Source of the DNA: Lachnospiraceae bacterium
Lineage (GTDB): Bacteria; Bacillota; Clostridia; Lachnospirales; Lachnospiraceae
Length of the DNA: 64,000 nucleotides
Reading direction: 5' to 3'
Assembly: GCA_017473905.1 (NCBI GenBank)
Contig: JAFUJA010000015.1
Location: 1 to 64,000, forward strand
Of the stretch, positions 55,813-64,000 are shown piece by piece. How positions within the stretch are numbered: the first letter of the stretch is position 1; every line of letters starts with the position of its first letter. Position numbers and translations under genes: made by a program. Below the pieces are notes generated by a model. The model had not been told where the DNA came from and did not search any database. It saw nothing but the letters and a program-made list of their open reading frames with translations.

Positions 55813-56325
55813 TTATTCCGTCGGATTATCTTTTTTCTTTTTTTTGCCAAAGATTAAAACCTTGCTGAATACATAGTTTAAAATGGTTACCAGTACGGCA
55901 GAAATAAAAATCTTAACAAACCAGTAATTGATGGTAGCAAGGGTAGCCGCATCCGGTGAATAGGATACCAGGGCAAGTACCTTTTCGAGAATGGGCGTTA
56001 AGGGAAGAATATTTACAAACAACCACATGATGACAATATCCAGAATCCATGTGGAAACACGGGAAGTGGCGAATCCAAGGAATTCTTTGGGGATATTTTT
56101 GTTGGTACTTTTAAAAACCCAGATGCGGTTTAACGGATAGGCAAACAGTACCCCGGCAACCCAGCCGATGGAATTGATGATGAAGTTCTGAATATCATTG
56201 TCGGAGTCCAGAAACAGCTTGGCAAAGAAGCAGGCTGCCCAGGAGACAATGGTGGTCAGCACGCCCACCACTAAGTATATGATGATTTCTTCGTATTTTT
56301 TATATAAGTTTTTAAGCTTGTCCAT
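55813..56325 (-). CDS. GtrA-family membrane protein
   Basis: 170 residues with four membrane helices: IIIYLVVGVLTTIVSWAACFFA, FIINSIGWVAGVLFAYPLNRIWVF, WILDIVIMWLFVNILPL and FVKIFISAVLVTILNYVFSKVLIF. The ends N-R-x-W-V-F and N-Y-x-x-S-K-x-x-I-F are the GtrA signatures. Family members help move lipid-linked sugars or decorate cell-wall polysaccharides. No glycosyltransferase gene is adjacent. GAGG precedes the ATG. Confidence 0.9.
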   Translation of the reverse strand: MDKLKNLYKKYEEIIIYLVVGVLTTIVSWAACFFAKLFLDSDNDIQNFIINSIGWVAGVLFAYPLNRIWVFKSTNKNIPKEFLGFATSRVSTWILDIVIMWLFVNILPLTPILEKVLALVSYSPDAATLATINYWFVKIFISAVLVTILNYVFSKVLIFGKKKKKDNPTE

Positions 56326-56496
56326 GACACACCTCGTTATGGTATTAATCGGGTTTCCGCCCGGAATAAACCAAATTATAACCGACTTTTATGGGAAAAG
56401 CAACCTTGAAAAAGAGGAGTGGCTTATTGTAATAAAAAGAAAAGTAAGATATAATCAAGCTATCGGAGTGAAATTCACCGGAAGGAAGAAAAAAAC

Positions 56497-57459
56497 GTGA
56501 ATTATGTGGTAATGGATTTGGAATGGAACCAGCCCGCCGACGGAATTAAAACCGAGAATCGGGAGCTTCCTTTTGAGATTGTGGAAGTCGGAGCCATTCT
56601 TTTAAATGAAGAGAGAAAAATAATCGGTGAGTTTACCCAGATTGTAAAACCAACGGTTTATAATGAAATGAACGAGATTACCCGTAACCTGATTCATTTG
56701 AGAATGAAGGAGTTAAAGCAGGGCAAGACCTTTCCCGATACCATAAAAGAATTTTTTGAGTGGTGCGGGGATGATTACATTTTCTGTACATGGGGCAGTC
56801 TTGATCTTGTGGAGCTTCAGCGGAATATGAAGTATCATGGTCTGGAACCTTTGGACTATCGTCCGTTTCCTTACCTTGATATACAGAAGCTTTTCAGCAT
56901 TGCTTTTGAAGAGGATCGTAAAGAAAGACGGTCTCTGGAATATGCGGTGGAATATTTAAACATTCCCAGGGATATTCCTTTCCACCGGGCATTTTCCGAC
57001 GCTTATTATACTGCGAAGGTTATGGCGGAAATTACCCAGGAAGACGTATTTGACAATTACTCTTACGATACCTATCATATTCCCAAACGCCGGGAAGATG
57101 AGGTAAACGTACTTTTTCATGACTATGCCAAATATATATCCCGCGGTTTTGCGGATAAAACCGCAGCAATGCAGGATCGGGAAGTCACTTCCACAAGATG
57201 CTATATTTGTAAAAAGAACGCCCGCAGACGCACCAACTGGTTCTCTGTAAGCGGTAAGCATTTTTATAGTGTTTCCCAGTGCGAAAAGCATGGATATATG
57301 AAGGGTAAAATCCGACTGAAAAAGTCTGAAGAAGGTAAAATTTTCGTTGTAAAAACCCAGAAGTTTATTAACGAAGAGCAGGTTCTGGAAATAGAAGCCA
57401 AAAAAGCAGCCCTGCGGGAGCAGCGGAAAAGCAAAAGAGTTTTAAGAAAGAAGAACTGA
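56497..57459 (+). CDS. DEDDh 3'-5' exonuclease (ERI1/KapD-like)
   Basis: 320 residues. Exo I DLEWNQP (D7, E9), Exo II region FCTWGSLDLVELQRNM, Exo III FHRAFSDAYYTAKVM with His and Asp, so the DEDDh core is complete in residues 1-185. The Leu/Trp-rich start MNYVVMDLEWNQ is shared with the KapD/ERI-like branch rather than DnaQ. The C-terminal ~120 residues contain CYICKKNARRRTNWFSVSGKHFYSVSQCEKHG, with a CxxC and Cys-Glu-Lys-His that may bind zinc, then a basic tail. GTG start with AAGGAAG. It may act on RNA. Confidence 0.85.
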   Translation: MNYVVMDLEWNQPADGIKTENRELPFEIVEVGAILLNEERKIIGEFTQIVKPTVYNEMNEITRNLIHLRMKELKQGKTFPDTIKEFFEWCGDDYIFCTWGSLDLVELQRNMKYHGLEPLDYRPFPYLDIQKLFSIAFEEDRKERRSLEYAVEYLNIPRDIPFHRAFSDAYYTAKVMAEITQEDVFDNYSYDTYHIPKRREDEVNVLFHDYAKYISRGFADKTAAMQDREVTSTRCYICKKNARRRTNWFSVSGKHFYSVSQCEKHGYMKGKIRLKKSEEGKIFVVKTQKFINEEQVLEIEAKKAALREQRKSKRVLRKKN

Positions 57460-57465
57460 AAACGG

Positions 57466-57494
57466 CGGGGAACCCTGAACGGGTTTCCCGTTTT
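57466..57494 (+). terminator. Terminator after the exonuclease gene
   Basis: CGGGGAACCC / GGGTTTCCCG, 10-bp stem with one G-U pair and loop TGAAC, followed by TTTTG. Confidence 0.85.
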
Positions 57495-57516
57495 GACAAT
57501 AAGACCGGGTAAAAAC

Positions 57517-58161
57517 ATGGCAAAACAGGTAAATTACAGGGATCCTTCCCTGAAAAGAAACAAATTGAATCATACAGCCGGGCTTCCCAAGGGAAAGCCT
57601 GCAAAGAGCGGTCAGGGACAGGGCATGAAAGACCATACCCTGCTTTTAACCAATCATTTTATATTAACGAAGGAGATGCATAAGCGTTATTCCCGGGAAA
57701 CCTTCCGGCTTTATCGGGGAAAATGGCGCAAAAAGGTAATTCTTCTCGGCGTGATAGTGCTTGGGGTGGCACTTTTATTGTGCTTTGCCCTGAAATGGTA
57801 TATTCCGGCGGCGCTCCTGTTTCTCTTCGGTATTTATTGCCTGTGTATGAGCCGGTTCGGATATTTGTACGGTTCTACCGTGGAATACAGACAGTTACAG
57901 GAATTTTTCGGCCCCTGTGTAGAGATGGACGTGGAGTTTTATCCCCGCTATTTACGGGTGCGGACGGAGAAAGGAAAATCGGAATTCCTTTACTCCCAGA
58001 TTCGCAGAAGGATAGAATTTGATGATATGGCAATTCTGATTGTGGAAGCGGAAGGCATTATTACCCATGGTCAGGTGATAGATAAAAAAGCTTTTGCGCC
58101 CACAGAGCTGGGGCAGTACTACGATATTTTAGAGGAGGCAGGCGTGGAAATCGAGGCCTGA
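57517..58161 (+). CDS. Membrane protein with YcxB-like C-terminal domain
   Basis: From the ATG at 57517 the product has 214 residues. A basic N-terminus (MAKQVNYRDPSLKRNKLNHT), then two membrane helices (VILLGVIVLGVALLLCFAL and IPAALLFLFGIYCLCM) and a C-terminal domain with VEFYPRYLRVRTEKGKSEFLYSQIRRRIEFDDMAILIVE, the YcxB-like pattern (PH-like fold at the inner membrane face). The ribosome site is weak and a TTG 24 nt upstream is possible, so the start is uncertain. Function unknown. Confidence 0.7.
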   Translation: MAKQVNYRDPSLKRNKLNHTAGLPKGKPAKSGQGQGMKDHTLLLTNHFILTKEMHKRYSRETFRLYRGKWRKKVILLGVIVLGVALLLCFALKWYIPAALLFLFGIYCLCMSRFGYLYGSTVEYRQLQEFFGPCVEMDVEFYPRYLRVRTEKGKSEFLYSQIRRRIEFDDMAILIVEAEGIITHGQVIDKKAFAPTELGQYYDILEEAGVEIEA

Positions 58162-58185
58162 TTGTGTAAAAAGGAGAATCCGTGA

Positions 58186-58920
58186 ATGAACAGGGAATGT
58201 GAGGAAGTAAAAATTGCGGTCTGCGATGATTTGGCCGGTGACAGGGACTTTTTGACCGCTGCCTTAAAAGAATACGAAGCACTTCACCGTTACCGTTTCG
58301 CCATAGAGGAATTTACCTCCGGTGAAGCATTTCTTGCCGTGGATACGGACAACTATGACCTGATTTTTCTGGATATTTTTATGGGCGAAAAAAATGGCAT
58401 GGAAGTAGCGGGAGAACTGGTGAAACGAAGCGGAAAAGCTGCTTTGGTGTTCTGTTCCACATCCGCGGAATTTGCAGTACAGTCTTATGAGGTAAATGCC
58501 CTGCATTATCTGTTAAAACCTTATACGAAGGAAAAGTTGTCCGGGGTTTTGGACCGGTTTTTCCGGGCATATAAAAGTCAGCGCAATATCCTTGTAAAAG
58601 TAGGAAGAAGCGAGGAAATGATTTATCTGCAGGACATTTTATATGTGGAAGCAAATAATAAAAAATCCGTAATTCACACCAAAAACGGAGATGTGGAAGC
58701 CAGCGTATCCATGGGTCAGCTGATGGAAATGCTGCCGGAGGGAGAGTTTGTAAGGCCGATTCGCTATGCGCTTGTTTCCATGGCTGAGGTTGTTTCCGTT
58801 CCTACGGATGTGATGAAACTTTCCGACGGTACGGAGGTTCCCGTAAGCCGCGGAGAAAAACAAAACATGAAGGATGCTTTTGCGGATTACCGGTGGAAGC
58901 ATTCCGTGATGCGACATTAG
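58186..58920 (+). CDS. LytTR-family response regulator (AgrA-like)
   Basis: 244 residues. Receiver domain: VCDDLAGD acidic pair, phospho-acceptor Asp in LIFLDIFMGEKNGMEVA, Lys in YLLKPYTKEKL. C-terminal LytTR DNA-binding domain: IYLQDILYVEANNKKSVIHTKNG and MEMLPEGEFVRPIRYALVSMAEVVSV. AAGGAG before the ATG. It is 14 bp upstream of a GHKL kinase; together they look like a peptide-pheromone type system (Agr/Com/Bln family), but no peptide or AgrB-like protease gene is visible. Confidence 0.92.
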   Translation: MNRECEEVKIAVCDDLAGDRDFLTAALKEYEALHRYRFAIEEFTSGEAFLAVDTDNYDLIFLDIFMGEKNGMEVAGELVKRSGKAALVFCSTSAEFAVQSYEVNALHYLLKPYTKEKLSGVLDRFFRAYKSQRNILVKVGRSEEMIYLQDILYVEANNKKSVIHTKNGDVEASVSMGQLMEMLPEGEFVRPIRYALVSMAEVVSVPTDVMKLSDGTEVPVSRGEKQNMKDAFADYRWKHSVMRH

Positions 58921-58934
58921 AAAGGGGGGCATGT

Positions 58935-60248
58935 ATGCAGGATTTGGCATTTTCAGCATATTTTACATTTTCTTTTCTGCCTGCAATTTTTCTTCTGTAT
59001 GCTCCTTTTCATAAGGTGCTGACAAGGCGGCAGAAGGTGTGGCTTTCTATCCTGATTGGGGTGATTGCCTGCGTTTATACCGTAACGACCATGCTTTTTA
59101 TACAATCCTACGGCTGGAATTTGACCTACGTAAAATTGTCGTCGGCGGTTCTGTTTTGTATTCTGGTATTGCCCTTTCTGGCGATTCTGTCTTCCCGTGT
59201 ATGTGAGGTGCTTTTTAACTTTGGACTTGTAGGCATTCTTATGTTATGCGTTGCCTCCTACTCATCTTTCATAATGGAAAGAATCATCCCCGGCGATAGC
59301 GGAGTCATTCACGGAATTTTATACTATGTTACGTTCTTTGTATTGTGTTATCCCATGCGATTGATTATAAAATCCTCGCTGGAGCCATTTCTTCGCAGTT
59401 ACAATGAGGAATATTGGGGAAATATCTGGTTTGTGCCCGTGGCGCTCATGGGAGCCTGTGCGGGAATGGTGCCTCTTGACAGCGCAACCACTTCATTGTA
59501 CGAGGTGCTGGGAAGAACTCTGGTTGCCGTTGCTTCTGTTTTTATGTGCCGGAGTATTGCTTATGATTTTCAGCAGAAACAGAAGAAGCACGCAACGGAG
59601 TTGAATCTTGTAACCCAGCAGGAGTACTACAGAGCCTTGTCCCGAAAGGTTACCAATGAACGGAAAGCCCGCCATGATTTCAGACATGAAGTAATGGCAG
59701 TTCGTACTTATGTGGAAAACGATGATAAACAGGGGCTGGCTGCTTACTGTGATAAACTGCTTCAGGTGTGCGGTTTCGGCGCGGATATTCCTTTTACGGG
59801 AAATCAGGTGGCAGATGGTATTTTTTACCGTTACAGTACTCTGGCAAATGAGAAAAACATCCGTTTTCAGGTGGAAGGAGCAATCGCTACCGATATCGTA
59901 GAAGATATGGATTTGTGTGTTCTTCTGGGAAATACCCTTGAAAATGCGGTGGAGGCCTGTGAAAAGCTGAATGAGGGACGTTTTATACGGGTAGAAATAG
60001 ACAACCGGCCGGAACTTTTATCCATAACGGTATGCAACAGCTACGATGGTGAAGTAAAAAGAGACAAAGGTGTACTCCTTTCCCGTAAAAGAGAGCATGA
60101 GCCGGGAATCGGTTTGGCTTCAGTCCGGGAAATCTGCGAAAAATACAACGGTACCATGCAATATTATGATGAAAAGGATCAGTTTGCCGTTATTATGCTT
60201 TTAAATCTGCAGGGCATCAAAAAGGGAGCAGAAAATAAAAAGGTATAG
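58935..60248 (+). CDS. GHKL sensor histidine kinase (AgrC-like)
   Basis: 437 residues from the ATG at 58935 (AAGGGGGG upstream). Six or seven membrane helices to about residue 205, a short coiled coil, the phospho-acceptor motif ARHDFRHEV (RHD His247), and the GHKL ATPase with LGNTLENAVEACEKL and GIGLASVREICEKYNG. Large polytopic sensor domains of this sort recognise small or membrane-borne signals. It pairs with the preceding LytTR regulator; all key residues are present. Confidence 0.9.
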   Translation: MQDLAFSAYFTFSFLPAIFLLYAPFHKVLTRRQKVWLSILIGVIACVYTVTTMLFIQSYGWNLTYVKLSSAVLFCILVLPFLAILSSRVCEVLFNFGLVGILMLCVASYSSFIMERIIPGDSGVIHGILYYVTFFVLCYPMRLIIKSSLEPFLRSYNEEYWGNIWFVPVALMGACAGMVPLDSATTSLYEVLGRTLVAVASVFMCRSIAYDFQQKQKKHATELNLVTQQEYYRALSRKVTNERKARHDFRHEVMAVRTYVENDDKQGLAAYCDKLLQVCGFGADIPFTGNQVADGIFYRYSTLANEKNIRFQVEGAIATDIVEDMDLCVLLGNTLENAVEACEKLNEGRFIRVEIDNRPELLSITVCNSYDGEVKRDKGVLLSRKREHEPGIGLASVREICEKYNGTMQYYDEKDQFAVIMLLNLQGIKKGAENKKV

Positions 60249-60293
60249 ATGCAATCCACACCCTAAGGGTGCATTTCACGAAAAAACAGAGAT

Positions 60294-60305
60294 TTTGTCG
60301 AAAAA
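60294..60305 (+). promoter_or_regulatory. Possible Spo0A box upstream of the pseudo-receiver gene
   Basis: TTTGTCGAAAAA, containing the 0A-box core TGTCGAA. The same 12-mer occurs in oriC (10333-10344). A TATATT with TG extension (60309-60317) just downstream could be the -10 element. Confidence 0.35.
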
Positions 60306-60358
60306 GTATGTTATATTCAAGATGCTTTTAAAAGAGAAGCAAAAAGGGGGAAGGGGAG

Positions 60359-60709
60359 ATGAAGCTGGTGTTGTTTGGAACGCCAAGCGACCAAAGTTGT
60401 TTTAAAGAAAACTGCGGAGAGTTGTGTATTGATGACCTCCAATCATTCGATCAGACGCATACATTCGTGGAATATTTAAGCAACAATTACCCCAATGCCG
60501 TCGTAGTACTTATGAATGGTGCATATGGAATGGAAGGTGCTATCGCTGCCCGTCGCATCTGTCCCTCCGTACCGCTCATTTGGTTTACTGACGACGCCGG
60601 CTTTGGATCTCAGTCCTACCGGCTGGACGTTTCGTACTTCGGTACGAAACCGTTGAGCAAAGAGAAAATTGAAACAGCATTCTTTCGGAGTAAGCTAATC
60701 AATTCGTAA
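60359..60709 (+). CDS. Stand-alone pseudo-receiver protein
   Basis: 116 residues, soluble. The sequence follows the CheY-like fold: beta-1 KLVLFGTP without the acidic pair, beta-3 NAVVVLMNGAYGMEGAIAARRI where the phospho-acceptor Asp is replaced by Asn, beta-4 SVPLIWFTDD with the conserved Thr, and YFGTKPLSKEKIETAFF with the conserved Lys-Pro. No output domain. It lies 110 bp after the AgrC-like kinase gene and may be a phosphorylation-independent partner. No family name can be given with certainty. Confidence 0.65.
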   Translation: MKLVLFGTPSDQSCFKENCGELCIDDLQSFDQTHTFVEYLSNNYPNAVVVLMNGAYGMEGAIAARRICPSVPLIWFTDDAGFGSQSYRLDVSYFGTKPLSKEKIETAFFRSKLINS

Positions 60710-60763
60710 AAAATAAGACCGTGGAAGTTTCAAAAGGGGAAACTTTAAACGGTCTTATTTTTT
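60708..60763. terminator. Strong bidirectional terminator
   Basis: Arms AAAATAAGACCGT and ACGGTCTTATTTT enclose a second pair AAGTTTC/GAAACTT; A-run and T-run on both sides. Ends the pseudo-receiver transcript and the convergent carboxypeptidase transcript. Confidence 0.92.
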
Positions 60764-60776
60764 TGCTTTTTTTATT

Positions 60777-62303
60777 TTATTTCGGGAATTTTAATTCGTT
60801 GGATTCAGAGATGCGGTTGCGTCTCCGGTTTCTGCGCATAATCTGCTTTCTTCGCTGTGCAAAGTGGTAATTTCGCACAATACTGATTACGGTCAGAACT
60901 ATAATGATTAAAACAACGATACAAATTAAAATGATAACGATTAGTTTTACATTAATAAAGATGTTATTCTCGTCTTCGTTGGTAATCGGCTTGGGAGGTG
61001 CTTCCTCCGTTTTCTCATCGGAATTACCTTCGCTTACTTTTTCCGTGTCAGTTTCCGAAGCGGGTTCTTCGGTGCCGGAGGTTTCGTTGTTTCCGAAAGA
61101 GAAAGATTCCGGCCCTGCATCGGATAAGAGGATGTAGCCTTCACCTACGTAATTTCCCTGGTAATGGTAGGATACGGTAGCAACGGAGTCTGAATAATCG
61201 GAATCATAGGTAACTTCTGATTCCAAATCCTGAAAGGACAGTGTATTCGGAAGGGTTACCATGGATTTCTGTTCCAGTGATATAAAAGGAGTGGAATCCC
61301 CGAAAATATCAGAGCCTGAGGCAAAAAATCCGGTGTTGTTCATGGTATAGGTTGTGTCATTGGCTGCAATATTTACATTGCTGAAATTCTGGAAGCCGTA
61401 GTCAAACAGTGCAATGGTGTCCGTGAACTGATAGGGAGATTCCTCTACAAGTACCACGCAGATTAATTCCATGCCGTCTTTGCGGGCGCAGGAAACCAGA
61501 GTCTGGCGTGAATCGGAAGTATAACCGGTTTTACTTCCTACCAGATATTCGTATTCATGCTCTTTTCCTTTTACCAGCTGGTTCTTGGTAGCAAGGCTGA
61601 AGCTGTCCGGCTGGGTTGCCGTTGCTTCGAAGGTACAGTAGGTAGTGCCGGAAATGGTTGCCAGTACATCATGACGGAAGAATTCCTGTGCAATTAAAGC
61701 AAGGTCTCTTGCAGAGGTATAGTGATTTTCGTCATGAAGACCGTTGGCATTCATAAAATGAGTGTTGGTACAGCCAAGTTCATCGGCTCTTTTATTCATC
61801 ATTTCGGCAAAACTTGCCGCATCTCCGGCGATATGCTCGCCTACGGCATTTGCCACCTCGTTGGCGGAAAGAATCAGGATGGCCTGCAGGGCCTGTTCCA
61901 TGGTAATGGCTTCTCCCACATCCATACCTATGTTGGAAGAGCCTCGCTCGATGCTGAAAACCGCCTCATGGGAAAAGGTTACAATTTCATCCAGCTGGCA
62001 GTTTTCAATGGCCAGAAGGCAGGTCATCAGTTTGGTAACGCTGGCAGGATAGTGTTGCTCGTCAATGTTTTTAGAATAAAGGATTGCACCCGTGTTGGCA
62101 TCCATAAGAATGGCGGAACGGGCTCCGACCTGGGGACCCTTCGGCCAGTTGGCCAGTTCATTGGTCTGGACGGGAAGGCTTCTGCGGGCCTCCATTTCTG
62201 CCTGATAATCTCTTTCGGCCAGGGCTGTAAGAGGCATTCCCAGTAAAAGTGCACCGCCTAAAACAAATGCGGCGCAGCGGTATATAAATTTACGAAACTG
62301 CAT
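60777..62303 (-). CDS. D-alanyl-D-alanine carboxypeptidase (PBP5/DacA-DacF family)
   Basis: Trims the terminal D-Ala of peptidoglycan stem peptides. 508 residues with a signal peptide (cleavage near ALA-ER), catalytic SxxK motif YPASVTKLMTCLL, SxN motif LSANEVANAVGE, and KTG motif VGSKTGYTSDSRQTLV. After the catalytic domain come a beta-rich segment, an acidic Ser/Glu/Thr linker, and a C-terminal membrane helix (LIVIILICIVVLIIIVLTVISIV) with a basic tail, so it is membrane-anchored. AAAGGAA before the ATG. Confidence 0.93.
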   Translation of the reverse strand: MQFRKFIYRCAAFVLGGALLLGMPLTALAERDYQAEMEARRSLPVQTNELANWPKGPQVGARSAILMDANTGAILYSKNIDEQHYPASVTKLMTCLLAIENCQLDEIVTFSHEAVFSIERGSSNIGMDVGEAITMEQALQAILILSANEVANAVGEHIAGDAASFAEMMNKRADELGCTNTHFMNANGLHDENHYTSARDLALIAQEFFRHDVLATISGTTYCTFEATATQPDSFSLATKNQLVKGKEHEYEYLVGSKTGYTSDSRQTLVSCARKDGMELICVVLVEESPYQFTDTIALFDYGFQNFSNVNIAANDTTYTMNNTGFFASGSDIFGDSTPFISLEQKSMVTLPNTLSFQDLESEVTYDSDYSDSVATVSYHYQGNYVGEGYILLSDAGPESFSFGNNETSGTEEPASETDTEKVSEGNSDEKTEEAPPKPITNEDENNIFINVKLIVIILICIVVLIIIVLTVISIVRNYHFAQRRKQIMRRNRRRNRISESNELKFPK

Positions 62304-62406
62304 GTAAATGTTCCTTTCTGAAAAAACTTACCTAGTTATAATACACTATATGAAGGAAAATTCCAAACAAGAAATGCAAAAACATGCATAAAAATAGAGA
62401 AAACTG

Positions 62407-62436
62407 TTGCAATCAAAAAAAAAGATGTTATATAAT
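62407..62436 (+). promoter_or_regulatory. Promoter of gdhA
   Basis: TTGCAA (62407-62412), 18-bp spacer, TATAAT (62431-62436), 48 bp before the start codon. Confidence 0.7.
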
Positions 62437-62465
62437 AACCGCGGACAGTCATATCAGTACTGTAA

Positions 62466-63830
<1,365 letters not shown>

Positions 63831-63891
63831 GAAATAACCGGTTTTTAATAAGCGGCATATTTGTTTGAAATTGAATCAGAACATAATAAAG

Positions 63892-63925
63892 AAACTCCCG
63901 AAACCGATTGGTTTTGGGAGTTTTT
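63892..63925. terminator. Terminator after gdhA
   Basis: AAACTCCCGAAACC / GGTTTTGGGAGTTT, 14 bp with one mismatch or G-U pair and loop GATT, followed by TT. The last 75 bp of the window beyond it show no gene I can support. Confidence 0.9.
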
Positions 63926-64000
63926 GTATGTATTCGGATTCAATTTCTCCAAGGCCGCCCTTTTCCGAGCCACCCCATTTTCTTCCAGTAGTCCTTCTCT

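Noticed and set aside
63940..64000. Possible C-terminal end of a minus-strand gene at the right edge (frame reading KDYWKKMGWLGKGRPW, then stop)
   Set aside because: Only about 20 codons are visible, other frames are also open, and no motif supports it; the gdhA terminator nearby is compatible with either case.

Overview
The window is the chromosomal replication-origin region of a low-GC Gram-positive bacterium, most probably a member of the Lachnospiraceae (Clostridia). The order gyrA-gyrB-recF-yaaA-dnaN-dnaA | oriC | rpmH-rnpA-yidD-yidC-jag-mnmE-mnmG-rsmG-parA-parB is the classic Firmicutes origin neighbourhood. The genus-level placement is inference, based on a DUF3881 protein, a DUF4446 protein next to parB, many Cys-anchored lipoproteins with acidic Ser/Glu linkers, and T-box and glycine riboswitch control. 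No 16S gene is present to test it.

Layout. 1-1.6 kb: the amino end of an LXG-type secreted toxin at the left edge and a frameshifted acyltransferase. 1.6-10.1 kb (minus strand): gyrA, gyrB, recF, S4 protein, dnaN, dnaA. The origin looks bipartite: DnaA boxes lie upstream of dnaA (10.26-10.41 kb), and an AT-rich segment with a run of TAG-type triplets lies between dnaA and dnaN (8.54-8.76 kb). 10.6-18.8 kb (plus strand): ribosomal protein L34, RNase P protein, the membrane insertase module, tRNA-modification genes mnmE and mnmG interrupted by a lipoprotein gene, and rsmG. 18.9-22.7 kb: a histidine kinase that lacks its phospho-accepting histidine, an intact NarL-type regulator, and a leucine-rich-repeat lipoprotein. 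22.9-25.1 kb: parS sites, parA, decayed parS-like palindromes and parB. 25.2-34.6 kb: DUF4446, serS, DUF3881, tRNA-Arg(CCU), bioY/murG/TSCPD on the other strand, pgi, dtd.

34.6-46 kb: a glycine-riboswitch-controlled AGCS symporter, an ECF sigma/anti-sigma pair read into an XRE-type membrane protein and an amidohydrolase, an Ltp-repeat protein, a tiny 36-residue ORF, lipoproteins and an Rpn-family nuclease. 46-49.5 kb: ackA and a T-box-controlled proS, with two long inverted-repeat elements. 49.6-53.4 kb: a Na+/phosphate symporter with a PhoB/PhoR-type pair. 54.3-64 kb: pyk, gtrA-like, a DEDDh exonuclease, a LytTR/GHKL two-component system followed by a pseudo-receiver gene, a D,D-carboxypeptidase and gdhA.

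Genes on each side of oriC run mostly away from it, as expected for co-orientation with replication; opposed genes (bioY-murG, AGCS, ackA-proS) become commoner with distance. The most notable points are the origin architecture with a possible Spo0A box, the His-less kinase, the parS series, the glycine riboswitch with a 12-nt anti-Shine-Dalgarno repeat, the 131-bp inverted-repeat element, and the pseudo-receiver downstream of the LytTR system.
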